A stretch of 64,000 bases of DNA from Diplonema papillatum (lineage: Eukaryota; Euglenozoa; Diplonemea; Diplonemida; Diplonemidae), in NCBI GenBank assembly GCA_030068145.1, contig JAPJBO010001056.1, forward strand, positions 1 to 64,000, read 5' to 3'. The notes below the pieces were generated by a model that worked only from the letters and a program-made list of their open reading frames with translations, made no database searches and was not told where the DNA came from. The translations under genes were made by a program, and so were the position numbers. The stretch's first letter is position 1. Every line of letters starts with the position of its first letter. Positions 1 through 15,960 of this stretch are shown in pieces.

Positions 1-233
1 CACCGTCTTGACGCGTCGCGGGCTCTCTTCTTCTCGGCAATTGCACGGCCTACGGTGGCGGCTAGCGTCTTGATGGGAAACTTCAGCTTCCACTGAAAGA
101 AGGGCACGTCCAGCGGATACCCGGGCACGGCATCGTTCCAACGGTCGCGGGCGCAGATCGTCTCCAATTTGCACAACATCCACTCTGTCTTCCGACCAGC
201 GGCAAAGCGTGGGCGGTGTGTAGATCCCGGCAT
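1..233 (-). CDS. Partial unknown protein, runs off the left edge
   Basis: A minus-strand frame opens with ATG at 233 and stays open to base 1, so about 77 residues are visible and the 3' end is outside the window. The peptide has a mixed, protein-like composition: a Trp-Met-Leu-Cys-Lys-Leu-Glu stretch, a PLDVPFFQWKLKFP segment and a basic, Ala/Arg-rich tail. The frame is also open upstream of the ATG, so the true start or an exon boundary could lie further right. I do not recognise the family and see no motif that assigns a function. It could equally be an internal exon or an old transposon fragment. Confidence 0.4.
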   Translation of the reverse strand, partial: MPGSTHRPRFAAGRKTEWMLCKLETICARDRWNDAVPGYPLDVPFFQWKLKFPIKTLAATVGRAIAEKKRARDASRR

Positions 234-301
234 CGCCGGCGCACCTAGCAGGGAACAGACGCCCCGGCGCCACCTCCCGTTTGCTACAAACAGCGATAAC
301 T

Positions 302-322
302 TACAGAGAGAGAGAGAGAGAG
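302..322. repeat. AG microsatellite
   Basis: Pure GA/AG dinucleotide tract of about 20 bases. Confidence 0.9.
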
Positions 323-504
323 TTTGAATAGAGTATCTATTTGTATCGGAAGTAGGTGCGAGATCAGGAAAACCTTGTGCGCTAGCTTCGTTTAACCGTG
401 AATCTAATAATCAGGGCTTACCCCACATTCTCGCTTTCATTTCACCAACCCTGCGACCTTTATTTATTTCACCGTTTCTGCCCAGCGCGACCTTTTCCGA
501 GAGC

Positions 505-568
505 GAGAGAGAGTAGATGAGAGAGAAGAGAGAGAGAGAGAGACGAGAGATGAGGAGGAGAGAGAGAG

Positions 569-615
<47 letters not shown>

Positions 616-640
616 GGAGAGAGACGAGCTAGAGTGCAGG
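505..640. repeat. Imperfect AG-rich tract
   Basis: Long purine tract built from GAGA with occasional interruptions. It directly precedes a dispersed repeat that begins around CGAGTTAGAGTGCAGGG. The AG tract recurs in front of that repeat at three other places, so it is probably part of the same repeat unit. Confidence 0.85.
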
Positions 641-780
641 GACCATCACTCCGGGGAGTTTCCGGTCTCCTCACTTCTCTTCGCACTGCTACGGCGGGCG
701 TAAGTCGCTCCGGAGGCGCGCTGCAGGTTGCGGCTCCTGCTACAGTAAGTGGCGGCACCGGAGTTGGTGCTGCGGGCGCG
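616..780. repeat. Dispersed repeat, AG-led family, copy 1
   Basis: After the purine tract comes a stretch reading GCAGGGACCAT, CTCCGGGGAGT, CTACGGCGGGCGTAAGTCG. The same order of blocks occurs near 6,479-6,620, 17,117-17,165 (short) and 34,238-34,330. No terminal repeats or coding frame are evident, so the mechanism of spread is unknown. Confidence 0.7.
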
Positions 781-955
781 GGGGGCTCGTCTCGCGGGGG
801 ATCGCCGCCTTGTAACGCTGCGGGCCCTCTTCTTTCTCGCGACTTACATGCGAAAGGCGGGGCGTAACCCATTGCAGCATGCTACCCCAAGACCCGTGAA
901 GCTCGGTTCGAGCCTCGTAGAGGGACCCGCTCTTTGATTGGTGGCTTCAAAGCTA

Positions 956-1209
956 AAAATACTCGACGTAGCTGCTTTGACTCCGAATGGAAGGGAGGAA
1001 ATATGGAGGTAGAGGGGCAAGTTCAAAACAAACACAATCTGTTTGTTCTTCGCTTTGACCTGTTGTGTTTGTGGGTCTTGCCGTGTAGGGGTAGACCCGC
1101 ATGACCTCACGTCCGGTTGACACGTGGTTCGGTACTTGGGGATCCCTTCGGTTGTTCGTCTGGCAGCTTTTGTTGAGCATTTCCTTCCCAGCTGGGTGCT
1201 TACGTAAAA
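956..1209 (+). mobile_element. SINE-like element, family 1, copy A
   Basis: Member of a roughly 270-bp interspersed family that starts AAATACTCGACGTAGC and ends in GCATTTCCTT, a GGTGCTTA-type block and an A-rich tail. A six-base AAAGCT lies just before the head and again just after the tail, compatible with a target-site duplication. A Pol III B-box-like block (GCTTTGACTCC here, GCTTCGACTCC in copies B and E) lies near the head. No A box is obvious, so the Pol III link is weak. Confidence 0.7.
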
Positions 1210-1890
1210 GCTTCGTCGAGTCGAACGAAAGAATGCCCGGCACACCAGAATCTGTCGCTATCTGGAACGCCAGATCCGAGCGCCCTCCTCGCAGTAGCGC
1301 GTTGGGTCACTCGATGCTCGCGTGAGAGATTGATCCTGTACGGGCTGGCGGAGGCCTTTCCGTGGCGTGGGAGTGCTGGCCAAGTCAGTCAAAGGGCGTG
1401 GAAACACTTTGTTTGGGGTGCATTTTTCTTTTTCTTTTCCGGTTCGCTCACTTTTTTTGTTGCCACCCGGCGGAAGTGTTGCCCCGGTATATTATTTTTG
1501 TGGTTCCGGCGGGAATTCGCTTTTTTTCATGATTATATGTATACCAGGAGCGGCCTTTTTCTCTTTTTCTTTTTTTCTTTTTCTTTTTTTCTCTTCTCTC
1601 TTTTCTCATGATTATATTATTGTTCTAACCCCCGGTTGTGGCCTGATAAAGGTTTTAGAAACCGGGCAAGCCCTATTCCTGGACTTTTGTTGCTGAAGGA
1701 AGGGATGAATCCGTTCACTTCACCCCCCACGTGGCGCTCGTTTAGCAGGGGCTGAGAAAAGGGGGAGGGTGATATAGGCCTATCCGTGGCGAGGCGAGTG
1801 CTGGCGGCCGCAATAAAGGAAGTGGGCCCCCTGAAAGGGGTCTCCCTGGGGTCAGAGACACGGATTCCACACGCAGGGGGGCAATGATCA

Positions 1891-2162
1891 AAAATACTCG
1901 ACGTAGCTGCTTCGACTCCGAATGGAAGGGGGGAAATATAGAGGTAAGGGGCAAATACAATACAAACACAATCTGATTTGTTCTTCGCTTACACCACCGT
2001 GTGTTGTTTTCTCACTCAGGACTTTTGACCTGTTGTGTTTGTGTGGCATGACCTCACGTCCGTTCAACACGTGGTTCGTAGTTACAGCACTTGGGATCCC
2101 TTCTGTTTTTTGTCGGGCAGCATCGTCGAGCATTTCCTTTCAAGCTGGCGCATATATAAAAA
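1891..2162 (+). mobile_element. SINE-like element, family 1, copy B
   Basis: Same head, internal blocks (TGACCTGTTGTGTTTGTG, GACCTCACGTCCG) and tail as copy A, with an extra segment CTTACACCACCGTGTG that is also in copies C, D and E. The tail decays into TATATAAAAA. Confidence 0.7.
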
Positions 2163-3404
2163 TTTGTGATGAAAGGGCTGCTTTTGTCCACAGATCGCAT
2201 GCACAAAGCAAAAGTCGCGGATGCCCGCTTCGTCTTAGAAAAGGGTCGGCGGGCTTTTTTTAGTCTGTTTTCGGCAATTTTCTTTTTTCGGTAGTTTTTT
2301 TTTGTTTTTTTGGGGAGGGGGGAGGGCGTTCGTCTGAGTTGACTGTCGATCCCGAGGGACGGCAGTTTGGCGTTGTAGCTACCTTTGGTTTGTTTGTCAA
2401 GTTTTTTTTTTAAGAGTGAAAGTTCGCTTGAGATTCCGGGGTTTTAAAGTCTCCGGGTGACCTTTGCCGAACATGGTCTCTTGTAAGCTTTTTGCTGGAG
2501 GGAAACTTTCGGGATCGTCGGGGGAGTCCTCGCTACACCCGTTATGTGTTGGCAGACTGGTGACAGTCTTCGTTCGCTCGTGTTGTATCGCGTGCTCGTG
2601 GGAATTTGGGATCCATTAGGATTGCACTTGCTTCCCGGCGATGCCCCAAGGAGGGGAGACATGCTCGCAACGCTGATGTACTGAAGGCTGCGTTAGGTGT
2701 CGTCGGGGTTTCCGACGATCTCCCGCAAGCGCAAGACAGGTGTCGGGGGAGACTTTATTTTTTTAGACTGTTTCGAGTTTTTTTTTTTTTTTTTTTTTTT
2801 TTGAGATTCGGTATTTTCGAGTCTCCGGTTGATCGTTGAGGGCTTTCGTTTCTTTCTTCTTTTTCCCGTCGCAGGGTAAAGGGGGGGGGGGGTCGAATAA
2901 ACACAGCTGCCACCCATCTACTGGCCGCAGCAGCAACCTTTCAAAACAAGGCGCGCGCCAGCCACGAGTGTACGTATACACAACAGCTGCATCAGACGCG
3001 GGTTGATCCGAAAAAACAAGGAGCTATAGGGGAGGTGGCGCCGCTCACCTGTCAGTCCCACTCGCACACGACTGCCGCCCCAAAGCAGGTGCTTATACAA
3101 AAGAAAAACGCATGGCTAAGCTGCTCTGGTGCTTTTACAGTAACCGGGTAGTTTCGGTGCTGTGCGAGATACTCCCAGTGTGACGTGTCACATCGGGGCG
3201 GTGTGGTGCATGCATCTGTATTTGCATGCACTCGAGCCCTACAACGAGCAGCACGCCAGCAACTACAAGGACTAAACTCAGAGAGGGGGGTAGCTTTATG
3301 TGTAGAGAGAAGGCAGGACACTGCCATTTACGGGGAGGAAGGTCTGTCGAGAATCTCCGCGAAGGCCGGAAGGACGGACGCAACATCAAAAAGCCCTGGG
3401 GGGG
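2163..3404. other. T-rich repeat mosaic without a recognisable gene
   Basis: Contains two copies (near 2,447 and 2,822) of the dispersed core AGTCTCCGGTTGACC, a GTCGATCCCGAGGGACG block near 2,345, poly-T and poly-G runs, and near 3,090-3,110 a tail resembling that of the SINE-like families (AAAGCAGGTGCTTATACA). Open frames here have repeat-derived composition and I call none as genes. Confidence 0.6.
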
Positions 3405-3699
3405 AAATACTTGACGTAGCTGCTTTGACTCCGAATGGAAGGGAGGAAATGTAGAGGTAGAGGGGCAAATACAATACAAACACAATCTGGTTTTGTTCTT
3501 CGCTTACACCACCGTGTGTTGTTTTCTCACACGGGACTTTGACCTGTTGTGTTTGTGTGGTTTGTCGTGTAGGGGTAGACCCGCATGACCTCACGTCTGT
3601 TCAACACGTGGTTCGGTAGTTACAGCACTTGGGATCCCTTCGGTTCTTTGTCTGGGCAGCTTTGTGCATTTCCTTCCAAGCTGGCGCTTCTGTAAAAAG
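3405..3699 (+). mobile_element. SINE-like element, family 1, copy C
   Basis: Full-length copy: head AAATACTTGACGTAGC, internal CACCACCGTGTG and GACCTCACGTC blocks, tail GCATTTCCTTCCAAGC followed by GTAAAAAGAAA. Confidence 0.7.
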
Positions 3700-3900
3700 A
3701 AATCTCCGTTTGTGGTAGTAGGTAACGGTCGGACCTTTTCTCTATGCTTCGGTGTGAAAGAGAAAGAAAGAAAGAGTGCGTGGGTGTGGACATTCGAAGG
3801 GGAAATATAAAAAGGGGGCAAACCGGTGGTGTCGGCGTTTTGTCGCTCAGAAACGTTACGATTCCAACTTGAACGCGCCGAAGACGCTCAAGCAGTGTGA

Positions 3901-4024
<124 letters not shown>

Positions 4025-4141
4025 AGTAAGGAAACGTCAAGCCGACAAAGACAACTCCACAAAAAAGCCGGGTTTCCAAGATGCACCGCAGGTGCTCAAA
4101 CAAGTTTGCTAGAAAGTGGGGGGGGAGAGAGAGAGATAGTG

Positions 4142-4289
4142 TGAGCCGGTCCGTCCCTGCCGCTGTTTATTACAGTGAATCACGGTCCACTACGATCTAT
4201 CCATCCCTAGTCCCTAGAGCTGCATCGAATTGCCCGGTGCGGTACTCTTCGGTCTATCACGGTCTATCAAGAGGGGATGGACCGGCTCA
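4142..4289. mobile_element. TIR element (MITE-like), copy 1, 148 bp
   Basis: Begins TGAGCCGGTCCGTCCC and ends GGGATGGACCGGCTCA, a near-perfect inverted repeat. Flanked by a perfect 5-bp direct repeat TAGTG (4,137-4,141 and 4,290-4,294). Internal sequence matches the copies at 13,958 and 14,703. Non-autonomous: no coding frame inside. Confidence 0.85.
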
Positions 4290-5025
4290 TAGTGCGTGTG
4301 TGAGAGGAATGCGCTTGATGAGCATCCACCCCGCATGAGGGGATGGACAGCTCGTGCCGCGCAAGCTGGCCAGCCTAAAGGCCGGATGAGGGAAAAAGGA
4401 ATGTGAATTATTAAGAACGGAATTTTGCGTAGTTTTTTTCTTCTTTTTTTCTTTCACTTGGTTTGTGTTTCCGGCGATAATCGCGCAGTCGCCTGTGACG
4501 GCGTTCTTTTTTTTTTTTCTTTTTTCCCGACGACAACTAGTGTCAGACTAGCCTACCCGAAGGCAGTTGATTTCTTTAGGCAAGATTACTCTACCGGCGG
4601 AAGTTGTTTGGGTTAGCGTCCTTTTTTGTCTCGCGCCGTCTCTAAAAGAAAAGAAGAACGGCTTTTTTTTTTTTTTTTTTTTTTTTTTGTTTTGTCAGGC
4701 TATTAGCTTCATTTTGCCTCAGTTTTCCAAATTCCGTCTGAATAGCCAATTTGCGTTTCCCGCTCTGAAACCGAGAAGCCTTTGTTTGGGCCACCCGAAC
4801 CTTCCAAAAGGGGGGGTCCGGGGGGCTCCGCCCCCCGGCAAACGGTATGGTACATTCAGGTGGAGAAAGAGTTTGCACTTCCCACCGGCGACCCACCGAT
4901 GCCCAGCCCCTGACCGAGCTTCCTGGCACAGCGGCCTAACCCACGCCTCCACCGGACCCCCACGACCTTTTTCATCGAATGTCGTTTTTTGCACTTTTTT
5001 TTATTATTTTTTGAGCCGCCCGGAT
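4290..5025. other. T-rich intergenic mosaic
   Basis: Holds a half copy of the TIR element end (near 4,337), poly-T runs, and a block CCCGAAGGCAGTTGATTTC to GGCGGAAGTTG that recurs near 10,250-10,310. A G-run/C-run hairpin (CCGGGGGG...CCCCCCGG) lies near 4,818-4,838. No gene recognised. Confidence 0.5.
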
Positions 5026-5057
5026 TTCCAAATTCCGTCAGCTGACGAAATTTGGAA
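5026..5057. repeat. Near-perfect 32-bp palindrome
   Basis: The two halves meet at CAGCTG and match at 15 of 16 positions, giving TTCCAAATT... on both strands. Could form a cruciform or bind a dimeric factor. No other copy of the whole palindrome was found, only a half near 4,724. Confidence 0.75.
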
Positions 5058-9459
<4,402 letters not shown>

Positions 9460-9514
9460 CTCACCCGAGACGTCACAGTGGGTGCGACCGTCTCGAGACG
9501 TCAGTGGGTGCGAC

Positions 9515-9535
9515 CGAGCTCCTTACAGGAGCTCG
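9515..9535. repeat. Perfect 9-bp hairpin
   Basis: CGAGCTCCT and AGGAGCTCG around a TAC loop. It follows a short tandem duplication of GTGGGTGCGACCG (9,478-9,515). Confidence 0.6.
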
Positions 9536-11980
9536 GACACTCCGCCCAGCAGATCCCTTTTTGGACAGCGGCACTCCTGCTCTCGCCCCCGATGTGCCGC
9601 ACGACTGTTCCGCCGGCAAGCAACAGGGCACGTTTCGTGTGATATGCAGATAGACCCGCACAAACTGTCGCCATGCGCGTTATCCGGAATATGTTGGAGG
9701 AAAAAGGGGGAAGCCGTCCAATCACCCTTCCTCCCATTCTTGGATTGTGGCTAGGAAACGGGTGGAGAGAGGGAGAAAGAGAGGCTTCCCGTTGCTGTTT
9801 GCTGGGTTTGATGCTGACGAGACCTCAAGAATTAAAGTCCCGAGGGGCTCACGGTGACCGGTCGTCCCGGGCGCAGGAAACCGATCCACCGTAGTGCGCG
9901 GGTGGTACCTTCCTTTGCACGCCAGCAACGCATCCTGCCTGCTTTGGCAGGCGTTTTTTCAGGGTGAATGTTCACTTTTCACTGTTTTTTTCTTTTTTTT
10001 TTTTTTTGTGTTGCCGTCGATCCCGAGGGACGATCCGTTTGGTGTCTTTCGACCGTTTTTTATTTTTATTTTTCGTAGAACGCTGGCAGCGTGTTTGGGA
10101 GAAGATTCGTCTAACGAGCATATACCCTCACTGTCATCCACTAGCAGAGGCTAATCCTCCCCCGGCACGTACAAACAAACACATGCCTGTTCTGTTTTCT
10201 TTTTTTTTTTCATTTATTTTTCCCGCCGACAGCCAAAGGTGAGTTTGCCCACCCGAAGGCAGTTGCTTTCTTTTGGGCAGGGTTTCCTCCGCCGGCGGAA
10301 AGTTGCTTGGATTTGCGTGTTTTTTATTTTCTCTTTTTTTAGACGGTACTGTGTTCGAAGGGTTCGTTGGTCTTGAAAGAAAAAGAAGGGGAACGTGTCA
10401 GTTAGACTTTGGCGGACACTTGCCGGCATAGCGGAGAACTCCCCCCCCTCCCTCCCCCACCTTTATATGTTTTGACGATGTCAGAGTCATACCGCACCCG
10501 AGACTATAGTCAGGTCAGTCAGGCTAAGTCAGGGCTGAGCCACACACGGCACCAGACTCTAAAGTCAGGCCACGTGAAGGCGGGCTAAAGAAAGACTGGA
10601 ATCAGACTAGAAACAGGTCAAATGTGTCAGGCCAAAGTCACATTATAGAGCCACGCACTGGAGCCAGACTCAGGGTAGATATGAGTACTGCGTGCGGTTT
10701 CGGCCATGATGCTTCGTTCTTCTTGACTGGTTCTTCTTCTTAGTCTGTCAATGCTTCTTTTTTCCAACGACAGCAAGTAGCCGCCTGTGCCCCCCCTCCC
10801 GTTCGAAACTAGATCTTATCAGTCGGTATCGTCATCATGTACCCCCTCCCCCTTCTTTGCGTACCCCCGTGGCGGAAGTTTTGCTGCGGAGTTTTGACTG
10901 AACGACACGCCCACCTATTCAAGGGTCGAGATCTCGTTCGGTAACGGAATCAACCTGACCAGGGGGAGGGGGGCGGCGGAGGCAAATGACTTCGACCCAC
11001 TTGTTATGGGGGCTTATGGTATATTGTTACAACAACACGTGGCACCACTTCAATACAGTCAAAAGGCCACATGATCACATGTTGATAACAAGTGAAAACA
11101 ATAGGTATTTCCATAACAAGTGGTCGTGTATGGATATCGACTGATGCAGAAATAAAGTCGGGTGATAGAAGCGATGCTAGCGGCTTGGATTGATGCAACA
11201 AAAACAAAGCTGGATGAAAGGAGCGGTGCTAGCGGCTTAGTGGACACATTTCCGGGCGGTTTCAATGAAGGACCCGGTATTTTCTCGAGGTTTCGGGTGG
11301 TACGGGATAGCAGGATTGCAGTGACCACAGTCGACGGGGTGGTTGCTTCGCTGTACTTTCGGGAAGGCTTGAAGGGGGCAGGGCTCAACCGGTTTCTTCT
11401 CGCAACGCGTGGGCCTCTGCCAAGGTTCTTCATTTTTCTGCTTCTTTGACTGTTTTCGTAACGATCCCGTGGGAAGTGCACAGACTGGTGTATTTCGACC
11501 TTTTCTTTGTTCGAGGGAACGCAGAGTTTTTGTGTTTCCGACGATCCGAATGGACGTACAGATTGGTGTTTTTTTTTTTTTTTTTTTCTTCGTATATTTC
11601 AGGCAGGGGTCTTTAAAAGTTTGGGGGTTGGAGCGGAAAACCCGGTGTCAGCCAAAAACCCGGTGTGAGGTCAAATTTTTTTTTTCCAACACTTGGGCAG
11701 CAGGGATGCCTTGGGACGAAAATCTACGCTCTAAACCGGGGTTTCGGGGAATCGCACGGCATTCAGCGGTGACCCTACTGTAGCCCCGACCCGCACAGTA
11801 GGCTGTCTTGACGCTTCGGGTGGGGGGAGACCTGCCCGCGCAGCGATATATTTTGTGGTGGTGAGCACCTATTGGCTTCTGCGTACGTGTCGCCTCTGGT
11901 GCACGATTGAACCAGCGTTAAACTCCGGAACACCGATTCAGCAACTCTTTTTGTGACGGTTTTGTGTTTCTTAAAGGAGC
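9536..11980. other. Repeat mosaic, no gene recognised
   Basis: Dispersed blocks include GTCGATCCCGAGGGACG near 10,015 with relatives near 11,460 and 11,540, and the CCCGAAGGCAGTTG...GGCGGAAAGTTG block near 10,250-10,310. Between about 10,480 and 10,680 the motif AGTCAGG/CCAGACT recurs in degenerate form. GCTAGCGGCTT is duplicated at 11,176 and 11,228. Confidence 0.5.
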
Positions 11981-12000
11981 CCTGCGCCGCAGGCGCGGAA
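11981..12000 (+). repeat. GC hairpin element, copy 1
   Basis: CCTGCGCCGCAGGCGCGGAA, where CCTGCG and CGCAGG pair around a tiny loop. Followed by GGTCGCACTTACGG, a phrase repeated after copy 2. Confidence 0.75.
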
Positions 12001-12086
12001 ACTTTTAAACGGTCGCACTTACGGATCAAAGCAGATGGGCAGTAGGGTGGCTCGTCACAACTAGGTTGGCTGACATGTCAATTAAA

Positions 12087-12106
12087 CCTGCGCCGCAGGC
12101 GCGGAA
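12087..12106 (+). repeat. GC hairpin element, copy 2
   Basis: Same 18-20 bases as the copy at 11,981, followed by ATTTT and GGTCGCACTTACAG. Confidence 0.75.
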
Positions 12107-12289
12107 ATTTTGACGGTCGCACTTACAGCTAAACAGATGGACGGAAACACGTTGGTTGTTCACCGGCTGCAGCAGGTTTTCGTTTTCGTCCTGCACAACG
12201 CCCCTGCATTGCCTGCCACGGTGGAACACTGTGAACAGAATGAGCAAATAATGCGGTAGCCCCATTACAAAAGATACTCAGCCAAAATA

Positions 12290-12310
12290 CCTGCGCCGCA
12301 GGCGCGGAAA
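12290..12310 (+). repeat. GC hairpin element, copy 3
   Basis: CCTGCGCCGCAGGCGCGGAAA, followed by T-run. Two more copies on the opposite strand are at 37,209 and 37,408. Confidence 0.75.
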
Positions 12311-12364
12311 TTTTTTGGCGCCTTTCTGGCCAGCCAGCTAAGTACGAAGATCGCAAAACAGTTT

Positions 12365-12960
12365 TCCATGAAACAAATTTCCGCCACTCTCATCAGGTTT
12401 CTGCCACGAGAAAATTTCCACCGATGGGTTCCGTTAGAAAACATTTCCACCAACAATTTCTGTTAGAAAAGTTTTCCGCCAAGCTTCCCGTGAAAGAAAT
12501 TTCCGCCGGTGGTTTCCGCCATGAGAAAATTTCCATCAGTTTTCTGTCGTGAGAAAATTTCCACCAACAGTATTCCACAAAGAAATTTCCGCCAGTAGTT
12601 TCCACGAGAAATTTCCACCGATGGGTTCCGTTAGAAAACATTTCCACCAACAATTTCTGTTAGAAAAGTTTTCCGCCAAGCTTCCCGTGAAAGAAATTTC
12701 CGCCGGTGGTTTCTGCCATGAGAAAATTTCCATCAGTTTTCTGTCGTGAGAAATTTCCGCCAGGTTTCCGCCACGAGAAAATTTCCACCAACAGTATTCC
12801 ACAAAAGAAATTTCCGCCAGCAGTTTCCACGAGAAGATTTCCATAAGTTTTCTGTCGTGAGTAAATTTTCCACCACCAGTTTCCCTTCCCACGAAAGAAA
12901 TTTCCGCCGGTAGTTTCCACGAGAAGATTTCCAGCCTACACAGTGACAAAACAGAAATCT
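12365..12960. repeat. Degenerate ~30-bp minisatellite
   Basis: Built from alternating AAATTTCCGCC, GGTTTCC and ACGAGA/GTGAGA phrases. A larger block (about 12,415-12,560) is repeated at about 12,612-12,755, so there is second-order duplication. Open frames on both strands (Glu-Ile-Ser-Phe type peptides) follow from the repeat and are not called. Confidence 0.85.
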
Positions 12961-13336
12961 GGAAAAAAAAATTTCCCAGAAATTTTCTGACTTTTTTTTT
13001 TTTTTCCTCTTTTTTTGACACACCGGGTTTTCCCGGTGTCTGACACCGGGACACCGGGTTTTTAAAGTCCCCTGATTTCAGGGGACTTTAGCTCTTTGTC
13101 TGACCGAGCAAAAATGCCGGTTTCAGCCAAAACCCCGGTTTTGGGGCTCTGCGGTGCCTGTGGGTGTCTGAGTGCCTGGAACCGTCGCCCCGCGCACGCA
13201 AACAAGGGGACCGAGGGGGGTGGTGAGATATAAGCTTGCGGTGGTGGTGGTGTGCACATCTATCAAACTACGGAGTGGAAAGTGAAAAGCTTCGAATTGC
13301 AGTGACACACCGTGACGCGCCATGGATCTGCAGTCA

Positions 13337-13362
13337 CTGTACAGTACAGTACAGTACAGTAC
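13337..13362. repeat. CAGTA pentanucleotide repeat
   Basis: Five perfect units in a row. Confidence 0.9.
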
Positions 13363-13650
13363 AGGGGCCACTTGAAATCATAATTTATAAATTATTGTTA
13401 TTTTTTTGAAAAACCGAAACCGGAAAAACCCGGTTCCTGAAACCGGGAAACCGGGTTTCCAAAGTCCCCTGGTATATTTTTCTACTTTGTTCCTTTCGTT
13501 GCCGGACTTCTTTTTCTTTTCCGTGGTGTTTTGTAGACTTTGGAAGGGGGGGGAGAAGGCGTTGGCTTGCGTTCACCACGAGTTCGCAACACAGCCGGGG
13601 ACGTTAGAAACGCCATAATGGAAACGAATACTCGAAGGAATGGGCAGGTT

Positions 13651-13803
13651 ATTGTGCGTGCCGGTTGATCGTTTTCCCACTTGTATTTGCCCTGTGTATA
13701 TTCAGGTAAGGAATTCTGATCAACCACCAAAACACGCTGCCTACGTCTTTTTAGCCTGCACATTACATTGAAGGGCAACCCGCAAGATTGTTAGTACTAA
13801 AAA
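13651..13803 (+). mobile_element. Dispersed repeat, TTGTGCGTGCCGG family, copy 1
   Basis: About 150 bp: TGTGCGTGCCGGTTGATC, CCCACTTGTATT, CCACCAAAACACGCTGCC, TTTTTAGCCTGCAC, AAGATTGTTAGTACTAAAAA. Nearly identical copies at 19,824 and 57,211. The A-rich end after GTTAGTAC suggests a retroposon. Confidence 0.7.
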
Positions 13804-13957
13804 CTTGGCATTGCTAGCGTTGTTTTCTTCCTTGTTTCGAGAGCAGAACTAGTCATAGAGTCGGAAAGCAAGTGCGAGATCAGACATTGTGCACTAGCTT
13901 CGCGTGACCGGGAACCAATAATCAGGGCTTATCCCAACGTCCCGCTTTCATCCACAG

Positions 13958-14130
13958 TAAGCCGGTCCATCCCTATCTCCTGGAACTGGATCGAACTGCC
14001 TGCCGCTGTTCATTGTAGCGAATCGAGGTCCACCACGGTCTATCAGGTCCACCCCTGGAGCTGCATAGAATTGCCAGGAGCTGCATTCTTCTGTCTATCA
14101 CAGTCTATCAGGAGGGGATGGACCGGCTTA
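13958..14130. mobile_element. TIR element (MITE-like), copy 2, 173 bp
   Basis: Starts TAAGCCGGTCCATCCC and ends with its exact inverse complement GGGATGGACCGGCTTA. The flanks CACAG and TGCAG match at three of five positions, an eroded target duplication. Interior shared with copies 1 and 3. Confidence 0.85.
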
Positions 14131-14702
14131 TGCAGAGACAACATAGAAGGGATACGGTTCCCGCGACAATTTGTCGTGGGAATCTCAATATTACCCACCC
14201 GGGGGCATCTATGGAGGCTTCTATACACTACTTATTGCAGTTTACTGAGGGAATTGGCACAGCGGATTGTTCAACTTGCTTGATAACAAATCAGCAGCAG
14301 GCCGCAGTTAGTGATAAAGGAAAAAAACAAATTTGGCTCTCCTTTTCTCGGTGATTGACACCCGACCTAAGCACTGCATGCCCAGGGAGTTTGAGGACTA
14401 TTCCGTTGTCATATCGCGGCAGGTACTGCGTGAAGCGTCGACAAATGCCTGCAAGAGCTTTAAGTACTGCAAAGGATCGCCGTTCAAAGACTCTGCCGCT
14501 TCGAAAATACAATACTTGTCATCCGGTTTACGGAACGCGTGGTGATCGGTCAGCCGGATGCAGGACGGTTCGTCCATATGGCAGAGTCGGGTGACACCTT
14601 TCTAGCGTTTATTGGCTTAGCTTTCGTATCACCTTCTCATGCGACGGGGAAAAAAGGGGGAAAGTACATCAGTACTCTGCACATTTGCTCTGACGCATGA
14701 GC

Positions 14703-14882
14703 TGAGCCGGTCCGTCCCTATCTCTTGAAACTGCATCGAAGTGCCTGCCGCTGTTTATCACAGTGAATCACAGTCCACCACGGTCTATCAGGTCCATCTC
14801 TAGTCCCTAGAACTGCACCGAATTGCCCGGTGCTGTATCCTTCGGTCTATCACGGTCTCTCAAAAGGGGATGGACCGGCTCA
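14703..14882. mobile_element. TIR element (MITE-like), copy 3, 180 bp
   Basis: Starts TGAGCCGGTCCGTCCC and ends GGGATGGACCGGCTCA. Flanked by a perfect 5-bp direct repeat TGAGC (14,698-14,702 and 14,883-14,887). Confidence 0.87.
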
Positions 14883-15960
14883 TGAGCGCGCGTGCGCATC
14901 GGGTGCGGGGGTACGGCCCTGCAAGACACAAGAATCCCGGCTGCTTTTTCAACAGCGAGGGCAAAAGCGAAAACTCTCCCTCCCCCGATGATTCAAGAGT
15001 GGAAGTTCGCTTGGGACCACAGGTTTTCTTCGGTCTCTCCGGACGATGCTTGTCGTCGTGGGTTCTTTTTAGCGTTTATTAGCTGTAAAAAAAGAAAGAA
15101 GCGGAAGAGTCAATTCCAACGGCACTGCTGCCACAGGGATGACAGGGATTGGCCCACTTTGTTAGCGTCCAGTCAACAAGTGTCAGACTGGGCCCCCTAA
15201 CCCGGGGGGCGGGTTGATTCATTTTTTGGCGGCGGTTAATTTTCTAGGCGGGAAGTCGTGGCCTTCTTTGCTTTATTTGTTAGAGTTTTTAGAGTGCAAG
15301 TTCGCTTGGGGAATCCAGGATTTTAGAGTCTCCGGGTGACCTTCGTCGAATGGGTTCTTTTCAAGATAATGTGTACTGGGTGGGCTTCTTCTTCGACTGT
15401 TTCTTAGAGTGTGAGTTGGTAAGCGGTCGGTCTTTCTAGCGTTTATTGTGGTTTAGAGGTTCGGTGTTTTAGGGTCTCCGGTTGACCAATGAGGCTGTGA
15501 GGCGGGTAGTATGAGGGTAGTAGGTATGCTTATATACTTTAACTACGGCTAGCCATGTTTGTAAGTGTTGCGACCGACACCAAGAAGAAATTCGCTTTGA
15601 ATTTAGGTCGGCTCTGTCCCATAGCTTGGTGGGCCAGTTAAGGGCCGAGCTAACCGTGAGAGAACTGTTGGTCGGAAGAGCGCGTTTGACATACGTTAAA
15701 TTAGCGGAATGAGAAGGGAACCACGGCTCCGAGTGACCCATCTCGAGGGAGGTAAGTTAATCTACTCAAAAACTCTACACCGCGAGAGTAGGAGCAAGAA
15801 GGAAAGGAAGTTGAAGTATGGCTAAAGATAAAGTGGTGTCGCATGAGAAGGTATTCTCAGGGCCACCCACGTGATTTAAAGCCGCTAAATAGCCGCTGCC
15901 TTCTTGTCCCGCGACCCCTTTCATATGTAGTTGGTTATCATGAATAGACTACATTATAGA
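14883..15960. other. Repeat mosaic, no gene recognised
   Basis: Carries dispersed-core repeats (AGTCTCCGG...TGACC) near 15,332 and 15,473, the second starting with TTTCTAGCGTTTATT as in the family copies at 57,744 and 58,640. No coding region stands out. Confidence 0.5.

Noticed and set aside
900-925. tRNA-like GGTTCGAGCC motif (similar near 19,376)
   Set aside because: B-box-like strings only; no cloverleaf or A box could be drawn around them.
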